Below are positions 16,767 through 25,196 of a stretch of DNA of 64,000 bases, in pieces. The position numbers and the translations under genes are program-made. Each line of letters begins with the position of its first letter. The stretch's first letter is position 1. The stretch covers positions 204,431 through 268,430 of the forward strand of contig JBGARJ010000002.1 in the NCBI GenBank assembly GCA_044230315.1, written 5' to 3'. The DNA is from M3007 sp044230315 (GTDB lineage: Bacteria; Bacteroidota; Bacteroidia; Chitinophagales; Saprospiraceae). The notes beneath the pieces were generated by a model. The model saw only the letters and a program-made list of their open reading frames with translations, had not been told where the DNA came from and did not search any database.

Positions 16767-17501
16767 ATGCGTTATTTGATTCTTTTCATGTTTTTGGTCG
16801 GCATTTTCGTTTTAGGGAGCCGCTCTTGTGACAACTTCTCCATTTTCGGCTTTGGAGGCGTTCGCGGCGAAGGCCCGCTCAAAACCGAAACCCGCGACGT
16901 GCGCGATTTCCACGCTGTTGATGTGGCACTGCCCGGTCAAATTGAAATAAGCGTTTCAGATCACTTTTCCGTTGATGTACAAGCCCAGGAGAACTTGCTG
17001 CCGCTGTTGAAAACGGAGGTGGAGAATGGCGAATTAAAAATCTATTTCGATCAGAATGTATCGGAAGTTAAGGATTTGAAAGTGCGGATCTCCGCCCCGG
17101 CATTTGACGGTTTATCGCTGGCTGGCAGTGGCACTATGAAAGTGCTGACCCCGCTGCACAGTGAGCAGCTGGAACTTTCAATCGGCGGTTCCGGCACTAT
17201 CGATTTGCCGCAGGCGGACGTCAACAACCTCAAATGTTCGATTGCCGGCAGCGGCGATCTGCATGTAGGCGGCAAGGCCGAAGCGGTGGAGTATAGCATT
17301 GCCGGCAGCGGCGACATTGCCGCCAAAGCCTTACTGGCGAATACCGGCAAAGCCGCTATATCCGGCTCCGGAACAGTGACGTGCAATGTTGCGCAGACCC
17401 TGAAGGCCGAAATAGCCGGCAGTGGAGATATTTACTACACGGGTTCGCCAGCCGTGGATACGGATATTGCCGGCTCGGGCAAGGTGAAGCGCGTCGATTA
17501 A
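16767..17501 (+). CDS. Head-GIN domain (DUF2807) exported protein
   Basis: A 244-residue protein with an N-terminal signal/anchor (MRYLILFMFLVGIFVLGSRSC) and a DUF2807 beta-helix. The core shows the regular GSG turns of the family (LAGSGTMKV, IGGSGTIDL, IAGSGDLHV, IAGSGDIAA, ISGSGTVTC, IAGSGDIYY), about one per 20 residues, preceded by ETRDVRDFHAVDVALPGQ. The Cys at position 21 could be a lipidation site, though the preceding residues (GSRSC) are a poor lipobox. Function unknown, called putative auto-transporter adhesin in databases without proof. Confidence 0.85.
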   Translation: MRYLILFMFLVGIFVLGSRSCDNFSIFGFGGVRGEGPLKTETRDVRDFHAVDVALPGQIEISVSDHFSVDVQAQENLLPLLKTEVENGELKIYFDQNVSEVKDLKVRISAPAFDGLSLAGSGTMKVLTPLHSEQLELSIGGSGTIDLPQADVNNLKCSIAGSGDLHVGGKAEAVEYSIAGSGDIAAKALLANTGKAAISGSGTVTCNVAQTLKAEIAGSGDIYYTGSPAVDTDIAGSGKVKRVD

Positions 17502-17504
17502 CAT

Positions 17505-18740
17505 TCATTCCACCCGCACTTCTATCGGCCGCTCGTACGCCGTTCGCAACCAGCCGCCTGCCTGGCGTTGAAAAAATGCTTGTAATAAAGCCGTGGGGAT
17601 AGCGCGGCTCAGCCCCCATTCGTACACCGGCGCCGGCAGAAAACGGCGCAGGATGTTGTATTGGCGGATTTCAGCGCTGAGCCGGCGGTAGATCTCCCGG
17701 TCATACCCGTCAAAAACCGCCGCATCAGTCCGCTTCAAACGAAGCGCCTTTTGCAAAAAATGTGCGGCGATATAACCTGACATCATGCCCGTCCCGATAC
17801 CCTCCCCCGTGGTGGGGCAAATTAGCGAGGCGGCGTCGCCCACCAACAAATACCCGTTGCCGGAAGCGCGGCGTCGCAGGGAGGCGAGCGGTAACCCCCA
17901 TGCTACGGGCGATTCAAGGGGTATTGCCCCTTCGAATCGCGGAGCCAGCACCGGGTCTTCGTGCAGCAAACGCTGAAAGATCGCGCGCAGGCGGTGATTT
18001 CCCCGCGCTGCAACCGAACTGACCATGCCGTACCCCACGTTGGCCTGACCGTCCGGCAGGGGAAAGATGTACAGGTATGACATGGGCAAACCGGCTGGAA
18101 AATACACTTCGATCAAATTTTGCGGATGGATGCCCGACACGCCTTGCCAGTACTGCCGCAGCGTACCGGCATAATGTTGTCGGTCAATTTTGCGCATGCC
18201 GAGACTCCTTAGCACCACCGAACGGTCGCCGTCGGCGCCGACGAGCAATGGTGCCCTGATGTCCAACTCGCCTTCGGCACTTTGGGCCAAAATGCGCCAG
18301 CCCCGGCCATCCCGGATCACCTGGTCGACGCGCGCGCCGGGCTGGAAATTCGTGAATCGCGGGTCAAATTTTTGAACCAGGTAATGGTCAAAATCCCACC
18401 GCCGGGCCACCCCGAACAGTGGATAGGGCGGCTCCCCGGGACGCGGAAGGTAGGGGTAGTCACAGGCTTGACCTGCGGGTGTGATAAACCGCGCGCCCCA
18501 GGCGGGCAGGGCTGCCGCGGTTGTAAAAAATTCGGCCGGATCAAAGTCGGGGTCCAGGTGCCGCAGTACCCGGAACACCTTGAGATCCAGGCCGTCCCCG
18601 CATATTTTATCGCGAGGAAACTTTTCAGCATCCACGATCAGGTTCGGAATACCCATTAGCGCCAACGTGCGGGCTGTAGTGGCGCCGGCCGGCCCGGCGC
18701 CGATGATGCATATTTCAGATTCGATGGTTCGGACGGGCAT
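17505..18740 (-). CDS. FAD-dependent oxidoreductase, geranylgeranyl reductase family
   Basis: A 411-residue flavoprotein. The dinucleotide motif CIIGAGPAGATTARTLA is at the N-terminus, KFPRDKICGDGL is the geranylgeranyl-reductase-type motif after the first domain, LLVGADGDRSVVLRSLG is the second FAD motif and GYLLVGDAASLICPTTGEGIG the third. Relatives saturate isoprenoid chains (menaquinone or lipids) or halogenate; substrate cannot be told here. It ends 4 bp from the end of the DUF2807 gene (convergent) and starts 3 bp after the stop of the glycerophosphodiesterase gene, so the two are one operon. Confidence 0.85.
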   Translation of the reverse strand: MPVRTIESEICIIGAGPAGATTARTLALMGIPNLIVDAEKFPRDKICGDGLDLKVFRVLRHLDPDFDPAEFFTTAAALPAWGARFITPAGQACDYPYLPRPGEPPYPLFGVARRWDFDHYLVQKFDPRFTNFQPGARVDQVIRDGRGWRILAQSAEGELDIRAPLLVGADGDRSVVLRSLGMRKIDRQHYAGTLRQYWQGVSGIHPQNLIEVYFPAGLPMSYLYIFPLPDGQANVGYGMVSSVAARGNHRLRAIFQRLLHEDPVLAPRFEGAIPLESPVAWGLPLASLRRRASGNGYLLVGDAASLICPTTGEGIGTGMMSGYIAAHFLQKALRLKRTDAAVFDGYDREIYRRLSAEIRQYNILRRFLPAPVYEWGLSRAIPTALLQAFFQRQAGGWLRTAYERPIEVRVE

Positions 18741-18743
18741 CGG

Positions 18744-19667
18744 TTAGTTGGCCTGGCTGACGCTTGCGATCTTATCCGGGTAGTCGGTGATAATACCATC
18801 CACACCAAGCCGGATCAGGCGGCGCATGGCGGGTACGTCGTTCACCGTCCAGGGGATGACCTGAATGCCTCGTTTGTGGCAACGCTGTACCAGTTTTCGA
18901 TCGACCAGCAAGTAATACGGACTGTAAACAGCCGGCTGGAAGCTCAGTTTGTTCAAATTGTATTCCAGGCTGAGCGCGTTTTCCGCCAGTAAGGCCAGGC
19001 GTTGCTGCGGGGCGATTTGCCGGACGGCCTGCAGGGCGCGCACGTCGAAAGATTGCACGGTGGTGTTGTCGGTCAATTGCAGTTCCTGAAGGATCTGAAC
19101 AACCAGTTGGGCAAAAGCGGCGATGTGCGGCGTGCGCACGCCATCCCATTCGGGCTGACTTTTAATTTCCATATTCCAGCGCACCGATCTGCCGGGGTAG
19201 CGGGCGCGCACTTCCGCCACCACTTCGCGCAGGGCAGGCTTGTAGGTCGGCATTTTTTGTTGACCGGGGAAGCGCGGGTTGCCCTGGCTGCCGCAATCGA
19301 AGGCCCGCACTTCATCGACCGTCATTTGGTGGATCAGGAACCGGACCGAATCGGCGGCGGCAATCGGCTGGCCGCCGGGTTGGCGGCAGATATTGGGATT
19401 AAACCAGGGTTCATGGCTGACAATCAGTTGGTTGTCTTTCGTAACTGCCAAATCGAGTTCGAGGGTGACTACTTCGGGAAATTCCAGGGCTTTTAAAAAG
19501 GCGGGAATGGAATTTTCGGGCAACAAGCCCCGGCAGCCGCGGTGGCCTTGCCAATCGAACCCGGCCGGAACGGTTACCGGGTTCCGCTCCGTTAGTTTGC
19601 AAGTAAGAAAAGGAAGAACGGACAGCATAAGCCAAAGGAATTGTATAAATCTTTTTTGATCCGTCAT
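18744..19667 (-). CDS. Glycerophosphodiester phosphodiesterase, lipoprotein
   Basis: A 307-residue protein with a lipoprotein signal (MLSVLPFLTC) and a GDPD TIM barrel: DWQGHRGCRGLLPENSIPAF with the catalytic His-Arg pair, ELDLAVTKDNQLIVSHEP with the metal-binding acidic residues, EIKSQP, and the C-terminal VIPWTVNDVPAMRRLIRLGVDGIITDYP. It hydrolyses glycerophosphodiesters to glycerol-3-phosphate and an alcohol at the periplasmic or outer face. ATG 19667 gives the signal peptide. It is first in an operon with the FAD oxidoreductase. Confidence 0.9.
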   Translation of the reverse strand: MTDQKRFIQFLWLMLSVLPFLTCKLTERNPVTVPAGFDWQGHRGCRGLLPENSIPAFLKALEFPEVVTLELDLAVTKDNQLIVSHEPWFNPNICRQPGGQPIAAADSVRFLIHQMTVDEVRAFDCGSQGNPRFPGQQKMPTYKPALREVVAEVRARYPGRSVRWNMEIKSQPEWDGVRTPHIAAFAQLVVQILQELQLTDNTTVQSFDVRALQAVRQIAPQQRLALLAENALSLEYNLNKLSFQPAVYSPYYLLVDRKLVQRCHKRGIQVIPWTVNDVPAMRRLIRLGVDGIITDYPDKIASVSQAN

Positions 19668-19682
19668 TTTACCCGGCACATT

Positions 19683-19690
19683 TACCTTTG
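19683..19690 (+). promoter_or_regulatory. Promoter box for the SCP2 gene
   Basis: TACCTTTG exact TAnnTTTG match, 14 bp from the ATG, so the mRNA would be almost leaderless. Confidence 0.55.
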
Positions 19691-19693
19691 GGG

Positions 19694-19701
19694 CAAAAGT
19701 A
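19694..19701 (-). promoter_or_regulatory. Promoter box for the glycerophosphodiesterase gene
   Basis: TACTTTTG on the minus strand, exact match, 26 bp from that gene's ATG. It lies 3 bp from the opposing box of the SCP2 gene, so the two promoters overlap and fire across each other. Confidence 0.55.
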
Positions 19702-19704
19702 GAT

Positions 19705-20019
19705 ATGATCGACGTTAAAAAATTTCTTTTTGACCTGCCGGCAAAAGCCAATCCCGACGCCCTGGAAGGGCAGAACAGCCTGTTTCATTTTGACGTATCG
19801 GAAGCCGGACAATTTACCGTGAATCTGACCGATGGAAAGTTGACGGTTTCGGAAGGATTGAGCGGCGAACCAACCTGCAAAGTGACCACCTCGGCACAGC
19901 ATTTCTCCGACCTGATCTCCGGCAAACTGAACCCGATGATGGCCATGATGACCGGCAAGATTAAAATCAGCAATCCGGGCGAAATGCTCAAATATGCCAA
20001 GATGTTTGGGCTGATGTAG
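19705..20019 (+). CDS. SCP2 sterol-binding domain protein
   Basis: A 104-residue single-domain protein of the SCP-2 fold: LFHFDVSEAGQFTVNLTDGKLTVSEG, then CKVTTSAQHFSDLISGKLNPMMAMMTGKIKISNPGEMLKYAKMFGLM, the standard C-terminal half. Such proteins bind lipids or acyl-CoA in the cytoplasm. Length is typical for a stand-alone bacterial member. No partner gene is adjacent. Confidence 0.9.
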   Translation: MIDVKKFLFDLPAKANPDALEGQNSLFHFDVSEAGQFTVNLTDGKLTVSEGLSGEPTCKVTTSAQHFSDLISGKLNPMMAMMTGKIKISNPGEMLKYAKMFGLM

Positions 20020-20101
20020 ACTTGTTGCGACGAGTGCCCAAGCCGGCGTAAGAAGGACTGTATTTTGCCATTTCGTCGTCCTGCCGTAAGGAGTCTAATG
20101 T

Positions 20102-20482
20102 TTACTTCTTGAATTTTTCAATCTCCCGGCGTTCTTTCTTGGTGGGCCGCCCGGCGCCTTTTTCGCGTTTTTCGGCGCTGGTCTGACCATTCAGGAACCA
20201 GGCGTTGTATTTGTTCTTCTCCTCCGCCGGCGTAATATCTTCGTAGCAGGTGACCGCGATGGGGGCGCCGACGCGTTTTTCGATCAATTGAATGGCGCGA
20301 AATTGAAAATTAAATCCTTCCTTTTTTACGGTGATCAACTCATTCACGGCCATTTGGTAGGATGCCTTTACCGGCTCACCGCCAATACGGATGCGGCCTT
20401 GTTTGCAGGCGTCGGTGGCGAGCGTGCGGCTTTTGAAAATACGGACGCTCCAGAGCCATTTGTCGATGCGTACTTTGTCCAA
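20102..20482 (-). CDS. S4-domain RNA-binding protein, Hsp15-like
   Basis: A 126-residue protein beginning LDKVRIDKWLWSVRIFKSRTLATDACKQGRIRIGG, the S4 RNA-binding domain of the Hsp15/HslR type, followed by a basic tail (GRPTKKERREIEKFKK). Hsp15 binds stalled 50S subunits with nascent chains. No ATG fits. TTG 20482 puts the S4 motif at the N-terminus as in relatives; another TTG at 20551 would add 23 residues without recognisable content. Confidence 0.8.
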   Translation of the reverse strand: MDKVRIDKWLWSVRIFKSRTLATDACKQGRIRIGGEPVKASYQMAVNELITVKKEGFNFQFRAIQLIEKRVGAPIAVTCYEDITPAEEKNKYNAWFLNGQTSAEKREKGAGRPTKKERREIEKFKK

Positions 20483-20614
20483 GATAAATTGGGTAGTAGT
20501 GGTCGGTGATCTGTTGCCCTTAATAACGGCGGCCAGCCGAACCTGGTTCAACTGGCCGCCGCGCGCTTCGGTTGGTGCGCTCTGGATTTACCTGGTAAGG
20601 GTTAGGGAAACACC

Positions 20615-21370
20615 TCATTCCTTGGCCAGCGGCGGCATGTGCATGTGCAGTTTTTCCAGGTAATCCACCAGGGTTTTGGCGATAAAATAATCGCGGTACC
20701 AGCGGTTATCCACCGGGCAAATGTACCAGGGGATCGTGCTGCTGTTGATCGCGTATTCATAGGCTTCCATGTACTGGTCCCAAAGTTCGCGTTCTTTCCA
20801 GTCACCGGGGTTGTGTTTCCAGTATTTTTCGGGGTCCTCCATGCGCTGGCGCAGTTGTTTTTCCTGCTCGTCTTTCGAAATGTGGAGGTAGAATTTGAAG
20901 AGGTGTGTGCTGTTGTCAAATGTGATCAGTTCTTCGAAGGCGTTGATGGCTTGCATCCGTTGTTCCACCCGTTTTTCGTCGATCCATTTGTGTACCCGCT
21001 GGATCAGGATGTCTTCATAGTGGCTGCGGTTAAATATAGCGATCATGCCTTTGGCGGGGGCTACTTTGTGGACGCGCCAAAGAAAATCGTGGGCAAATTC
21101 TTCTTCTGTGGGTTTTTTAAATGCGGTAAGCGTCAGGCCGGTGATCCGGCAGGCATCGAATACGTTGTGCACGGCGCCGTCTTTGCCGCTGCCGTCCATT
21201 CCTTGCAGCACGACGAGAAGGGCATGTTTGCCTTCGGCATATAGCAATTGTTGCAGATCCCCCAGTCGTTTAACCAGTTTTTCGGTTTTTTCTTCTGTCT
21301 CTTTTTCTTTCCAGCCTTCCGGCGCTTCGGTGGAAATATCAGCGAGGCGAATCGATTTTTCCTTTGTCAT
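20615..21370 (-). CDS. PPK2-family polyphosphate kinase
   Basis: A 251-residue protein of the PPK2 family: Walker A VLQGMDGSGKDG, the lid-region NRSHYEDILIQRVHKW and the C-terminal PWYICPVDNRWYRDYFIAKTLVDYL. It transfers phosphate between polyphosphate and nucleotides (class I type, NDP or NMP acceptor not distinguishable). ATG 21370 precedes the normal N-terminal helix; the frame is open further upstream, but only because it runs into MITE copy 3. Confidence 0.9.
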   Translation of the reverse strand: MTKEKSIRLADISTEAPEGWKEKETEEKTEKLVKRLGDLQQLLYAEGKHALLVVLQGMDGSGKDGAVHNVFDACRITGLTLTAFKKPTEEEFAHDFLWRVHKVAPAKGMIAIFNRSHYEDILIQRVHKWIDEKRVEQRMQAINAFEELITFDNSTHLFKFYLHISKDEQEKQLRQRMEDPEKYWKHNPGDWKERELWDQYMEAYEYAINSSTIPWYICPVDNRWYRDYFIAKTLVDYLEKLHMHMPPLAKE

Positions 21371-21400
21371 GTTCAACAGATGTAAAGGGTGGTTGGCATA

Positions 21401-21561
21401 AGAACATGTTTGGATTTTCATGCTGAGGCGAAAATGGAAAAATTTAATTTCAGGCAAGGCAAATTTTGCAGGCGTATGCGGGCAATCCGCCGAAAAATTT
21501 AACGCAGTATGAAATTAAATTTTCTATTTGCAGCCCAGCGATGAAATTCCAAACATGTTCT
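21401..21561 (+). repeat. MITE-like repeat, copy 3
   Basis: A 161-bp copy with both termini intact and TA on each side (ATAAGAACATG... and ...CATGTTCTTAG). It lies 30 bp upstream of the PPK2 start, and its right-hand T is the last base of the DUF58 gene's stop codon. Confidence 0.9.
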
Positions 21562-22499
21562 TAGCCCATTTTAGCGCGTTTTACCATCCAGGTTTGCAAA
21601 ATGGGCAGGAATCCGCGGTTAATATCGGCTTCAACAAAGTCGATTTTATATTGCAGGCAGCGCAGTTTGAGCTGTTCGGTAAAGGCGGCCACCTGTTTGG
21701 TGTAAAACTCCTTCACCTGGTTGGGCTGCAGCCGCACTTGTTCGCCGTTTTCCATGTCCACAAAAATATACGGCCGGTTCTCGAATTCAAAATCGAGTTC
21801 TTTGGCTTTATCGGTTACGTGAAAAAGGATAACCTCGTGTTTGTTGTGTTTTAAGTGCTGCAGCGCAGAAAACAATTGGTCGGCCTCGGCGGCGCGCTCC
21901 ACCACATCAGAAAATATGATGACCAATGAACGCCGGTGAGTGGCGTCGGCTACCTGGTGCAGGCTGCGCGCCAGGTCGGTCGGCCGGTTCAATTCCGGGT
22001 TTTCGATGCGTTGGCTGAGCAAGCCGAGCAGTTGCTGGTAGTGTTGGGTCGTGGATTTGCAGTTGGTGCTCACCCGTATATCGTCGTCGAACAACGTGAG
22101 TCCGAACGCGTCGCGTTGCCGTTTCAGGGCGTACATCAGGACGGCTGCCGATTGGGCGGCAAAACAGAATTTGTTCAGGTACTTGAATTTCTGCGGGTTT
22201 TTCTCATCCCAGGGATAATACATCGTGGAGGAAGCGTCTACCACGAGTTGGCAGCGCAGGTTGGTTTCTTCCTCGAAGCGTTTGATAAACAGCTTGTCGG
22301 TGCGGGCATATACCTTCCAGTCGATGTTTCGGGTGCTTTCACCAGTATTATACAGCCGGTGTTCGGCAAATTCGACGGAGAAACCATGGAACGGGCTGCG
22401 GTGCAGCCCCACAATAAATCCTTCCACCACCTGCCGGGCCAGCAACTCGAGGTTGCTGCCTAAGGCGCGGATTTCCTGACTTTCGAGCAAATTGGGCAT
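21561..22499 (-). CDS. DUF58 domain protein
   Basis: A 312-residue cytoplasmic protein with the DUF58 hallmarks: HRSPFHGFSVEFAEHRLYNTGE and RNIDWKVYARTDKLFIKRFEEETN, followed by a VWA-like fold with LVVDASSTM and LVIIFSDVVE. Family members usually work beside a MoxR-type AAA ATPase; none is present here. ATG 22499 (MPNLLESQEI) is the normal start. The stop codon TAA is formed at the junction with MITE copy 3. Confidence 0.9.
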   Translation of the reverse strand: MPNLLESQEIRALGSNLELLARQVVEGFIVGLHRSPFHGFSVEFAEHRLYNTGESTRNIDWKVYARTDKLFIKRFEEETNLRCQLVVDASSTMYYPWDEKNPQKFKYLNKFCFAAQSAAVLMYALKRQRDAFGLTLFDDDIRVSTNCKSTTQHYQQLLGLLSQRIENPELNRPTDLARSLHQVADATHRRSLVIIFSDVVERAAEADQLFSALQHLKHNKHEVILFHVTDKAKELDFEFENRPYIFVDMENGEQVRLQPNQVKEFYTKQVAAFTEQLKLRCLQYKIDFVEADINRGFLPILQTWMVKRAKMG

Positions 22500-22604
22500 C
22501 TTGTATGACGTGCGGTAAGGGCTTGTACGGGGCAACCTGAAGCCGGGCAAATGTAGGCTTTGTACCGGTAACGGCAAAAATAACCGCCGGCGTATGTGCC
22601 CGTT

Positions 22605-23468
22605 TCAGCAAAGGACGTCTTCGCGCACAAATTCGAGCACGGTTTCGATGGCTTCCGGCGCTGTGAGGCCGTGCCCGTATCCTTCCGTGAGGAGCAAACG
22701 CGCCCCTGGCCAGGCCTGGTGCAGGATTTCGCTTTCGCGAAATGGCGTCACGCGGTCGTGCCGGTCGTGAAGGAGCAGTGTGTCGATAGTACCCAGTTTT
22801 TCGGCCATGCGGGCCAGCGAATAATGGGCGATGCGCGCGCCGGTCACGCGTTCGATATGGGTGTCGAGGGCGGCCATCAGCCGTTGGCTGGCGCCGGTGG
22901 AATCACGGGCGTTGTCCATGATTGTCTGCAGCGCGCTGAAGGAGGCCAGGATAACCGCCCGTTTGGGTCGCAGCGCCGGGCTGATGGTTCCCATAGCCCA
23001 GATACTGGATGCGCCACCTACGGAATGGCCGATGATCGTTTCAACAGGGCCAAAGCGCTGGAGCAAAGCCCGCAGGACATCGGCGTATTTCAGCATGGTG
23101 AACCGCCGCCCGGCCGAACGCCCGTGCGCGGGGGCGTCTACGGCAATCACCTGGTAACCGGCCTGAACCAGGGGCGGCGCGATTTTGCGCCAACGACCGG
23201 CCTGGCTTTCCCAGCCGTGAGCCAGCAGTATCACAGGACCTCGAAAGCCCCAGTGATAAACGGCAACCTTCATTCCGTTCACCGTTTCATAGTGCAGATC
23301 AGCCGTAGCCAGGAATCCTTCCTCCTCGACTTTCGGGTGTTTACGGCGGGGAAGGCCAAACAAATAAAAGGCAATGTGTGCAGCAAGTTTAGGCGCCACA
23401 AGGGCTAGACCATTGAGTACAGCGCCAAGCAGGCGGGCGGGGGACAGGGACTTAGTTCTCTTGCTCAT
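22605..23468 (-). CDS. Alpha/beta hydrolase
   Basis: A 287-residue alpha/beta hydrolase with an N-terminal hydrophobic segment (LLGAVLNGLALVAPKLAAHIAFYLFG) that may anchor it to the membrane. The oxyanion region ILLAHGWESQAGRW, nucleophile elbow IGHSVGGASS and C-terminal His in EGYGHGLTAPE are seen; the acid is probably Asp in LLLHDRHDRVTPF. The substrate is unknown. It is co-transcribed with the TetR gene 7 bp upstream, which likely controls it. Confidence 0.85.
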   Translation of the reverse strand: MSKRTKSLSPARLLGAVLNGLALVAPKLAAHIAFYLFGLPRRKHPKVEEEGFLATADLHYETVNGMKVAVYHWGFRGPVILLAHGWESQAGRWRKIAPPLVQAGYQVIAVDAPAHGRSAGRRFTMLKYADVLRALLQRFGPVETIIGHSVGGASSIWAMGTISPALRPKRAVILASFSALQTIMDNARDSTGASQRLMAALDTHIERVTGARIAHYSLARMAEKLGTIDTLLLHDRHDRVTPFRESEILHQAWPGARLLLTEGYGHGLTAPEAIETVLEFVREDVLC

Positions 23469-23475
23469 GAAATGA

Positions 23476-24045
23476 TTAGACCGCTACCGGGGTGAGAAGG
23501 TTGTTAATCGTGCGTTGAATGAAAGACTCCAGGTGGTGTTCCTCCCCGGTTATTTTGTAAAACAACACAGCGCCTTCATACTCCATGATCAGGCGCTGGG
23601 CTTCGGTTTTGGCCTGTTCGGCGGGAATTCGTTCGGCGAGGATGCGTTCGACCACGGTCGCCCAGTCGCGCATAGCCGTTTGCAGCACTTCGTTGAATAA
23701 ACCCTCCCGGCTGGTTTCCAGCGCGATGTTGGCAAAGAAACAGCCCCGGCGGTGCAGCGTGGCGAGTTTTTTATGCCGGCGCAGTAATTTCTCGAGGCGC
23801 TGCTCGGGGGGCAGATCGGTTTCGTCGCCGACCGCCAGCACGTACTGATGGAATTGCTCCAGGGCAAACTCCATTACCCGGCGCATCAGGTCTTCCTTGG
23901 TGGGGTAGTGGTGGTAAAGCCCGGCCTTCTGCAAACCCGTGGCCGTAGCCAGGTTCTGCATACTGGTGTTGTAGTACCCGTTGAGGTGAAATTCTTCCCA
24001 ACAGCGCAGGAGAAAATCGGTTTTTTCAATTTTTTGTACGGGCAT
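23476..24045 (-). CDS. TetR/AcrR family transcriptional regulator
   Basis: A 189-residue regulator. The N-terminal HTH is typical of TetR (FHLNGYYNTSMQNLATATGLQKAGLYHHYPTK region), followed by an all-helical ligand domain with a RRGCFFANIALE motif seen in regulators of the AcuR/YxaF-like group. It heads a two-gene operon with the hydrolase. A double palindrome upstream is a plausible autoregulatory operator. Confidence 0.9.
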   Translation of the reverse strand: MPVQKIEKTDFLLRCWEEFHLNGYYNTSMQNLATATGLQKAGLYHHYPTKEDLMRRVMEFALEQFHQYVLAVGDETDLPPEQRLEKLLRRHKKLATLHRRGCFFANIALETSREGLFNEVLQTAMRDWATVVERILAERIPAEQAKTEAQRLIMEYEGAVLFYKITGEEHHLESFIQRTINNLLTPVAV

Positions 24046-24048
24046 ATG

Positions 24049-24056
24049 CTAAGGTA
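24049..24056 (-). promoter_or_regulatory. Candidate promoter box for the TetR operon
   Basis: TACCTTAG on the minus strand matches TAnnTTTG at 7 of 8 positions and lies 3 bp from the ATG, implying a leaderless message. The operator palindrome is 36 bp further upstream. Confidence 0.35.
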
Positions 24057-24092
24057 GCGTTTATAAAAATAAGAAAATCAGCCTTTTAGAAT

Positions 24093-24120
24093 ATTTTACC
24101 TACCGAATGGTCGGTAAAAT
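24093..24120. promoter_or_regulatory. Nested palindrome, probable TetR operator
   Basis: An outer pair ATTTTACC (24093-24100) and GGTAAAAT (24113-24120) encloses an inner pair TACCGA (24101-24106) and TCGGTA (24111-24116). It lies 48 bp upstream of the TetR start. Two overlapping dyads are typical of TetR-family operators that bind two dimers. Confidence 0.55.
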
Positions 24121-24179
24121 TACGATGTTTTTAGAACAGTGCAAATTTTTTGTTTCTGCCCGAGCGAATATGTTAATTG

Positions 24180-24204
24180 AGGGTAGGGGACAGGCGCCTA
24201 CCCT
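24180..24204. promoter_or_regulatory. Inverted repeat upstream of the multiheme operon
   Basis: AGGGTAGG (24180-24187) and CCTACCCT (24197-24204) form an 8-bp inverted repeat; GACAGG and CCTGTC overlap it as a second dyad (24189-24207). It lies about 55 bp upstream of the operon's -33 element and may be an activator or repressor site. Confidence 0.35.
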
Positions 24205-24258
24205 GTCGGCGGTATTTTTGGGTGCGACCGCAGAATTGTCAGTCAAATGTCATTTTGA

Positions 24259-24292
24259 TTTTGCTATTTTAGGACAGATTCTCCTACCTTTG
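24259..24292 (+). promoter_or_regulatory. Promoter of the multiheme electron-transfer operon
   Basis: TTTTG at 24259-24263 and TACCTTTG (exact TAnnTTTG) at 24285-24292, 21 nt apart. The start point would be near 24299, giving a leader of about 20 nt. Confidence 0.65.
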
Positions 24293-24317
24293 CTTTCAAC
24301 CAATTTCCGATTTAATC

Positions 24318-25187
24318 ATGTCACCCGCAACGCATCGAATTTACGTTTCGACGCTGGTAAGCATTGTCGTTTTGACGACGGTATTCCTGTCCTATATCGG
24401 AATGTCGTATTATTCTACCAGCCTTGAAGAACGGTTTTACCACCCTGATCATGCATTTTTTAAGCCAAGTGGCCCGTTCGGCCACGGGTTGGGTATTATC
24501 GGCACCTTGCTGATCCTGATCGGGGTATTTTCCTACATCGCCCGGAAAAGATATAAGTCCCTAGCCCGTTTCGGCCGCTTGAAGTACTGGCTGGAGTTCC
24601 ACATTTTTTTGTGCACGCTGGGACCGGTGATGATTTTGTTCCACACGGCATTCAAATTTGGCGGCATCGTTTCGGTCAGTTTTTGGAGCATGGTAGCGGT
24701 GGTGGCCAGCGGGGTCATTGGCCGGTTCATTTACATCCAGATACCCCGAACCATTGAAGGAAGAGAAATGAGCCTGCAAGAAATCGATGCCTTAAAAAGC
24801 AATTTGAGTGAAATATTGAAGGGTACTTACGGGTTGGATGACGCCAGTTATCATAATATCCTGGCGGCCACACGGGTGATTCCCAGGGCAGCGGGAGGGG
24901 GAATGCTCGCACGGATGGTGCAAAAATATTTTGCCGACCGGAATACGGTCAAAGGTGTTAAATATATGCTCCGCGGCAACAACTTATCCAGTGCCGACGT
25001 GAAGAAAGTCTCCCAACTCATCCGAAACGAAATCTCCTTAAACAACCGGATCGAACGGTTGCAGACCATGCAGAATCTGTTCAAATATTGGCACGTGGCC
25101 CATTTGCCTTTTGCCATTATCATGCTGATCATCATGGTCGTTCATGTGGGGGTTACGCTTGCTCTTGGGTACCGATGGATTTTTTAA
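24318..25187 (+). CDS. Inner-membrane b-type cytochrome-like protein
   Basis: A 289-residue protein with about five membrane spans (near residues 12-32, 57-75, 95-113, 120-140, 262-285). Histidines sit inside or at the ends of spans at 56, 95, 109, 259, 262 and 276, a pattern suited to two bis-His b-type hemes. A soluble helical insert (150-250) follows the fourth span. It is the first gene of the operon containing the FAD/Fe-S reductase (9 bp downstream) and three multiheme cytochromes. Its likely role is to pass electrons from quinol or from the reductase to the periplasm. I recognise no named family; the heme assignment rests on the His pattern only. Confidence 0.65.
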   Translation: MSPATHRIYVSTLVSIVVLTTVFLSYIGMSYYSTSLEERFYHPDHAFFKPSGPFGHGLGIIGTLLILIGVFSYIARKRYKSLARFGRLKYWLEFHIFLCTLGPVMILFHTAFKFGGIVSVSFWSMVAVVASGVIGRFIYIQIPRTIEGREMSLQEIDALKSNLSEILKGTYGLDDASYHNILAATRVIPRAAGGGMLARMVQKYFADRNTVKGVKYMLRGNNLSSADVKKVSQLIRNEISLNNRIERLQTMQNLFKYWHVAHLPFAIIMLIIMVVHVGVTLALGYRWIF

Positions 25188-25196
25188 TCTTAACAA

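Noticed and set aside
22596..23408. 270-codon plus-strand frame opposite the hydrolase
   Set aside because: The minus strand encodes a complete alpha/beta hydrolase with catalytic motifs; the plus frame is an antisense artefact.
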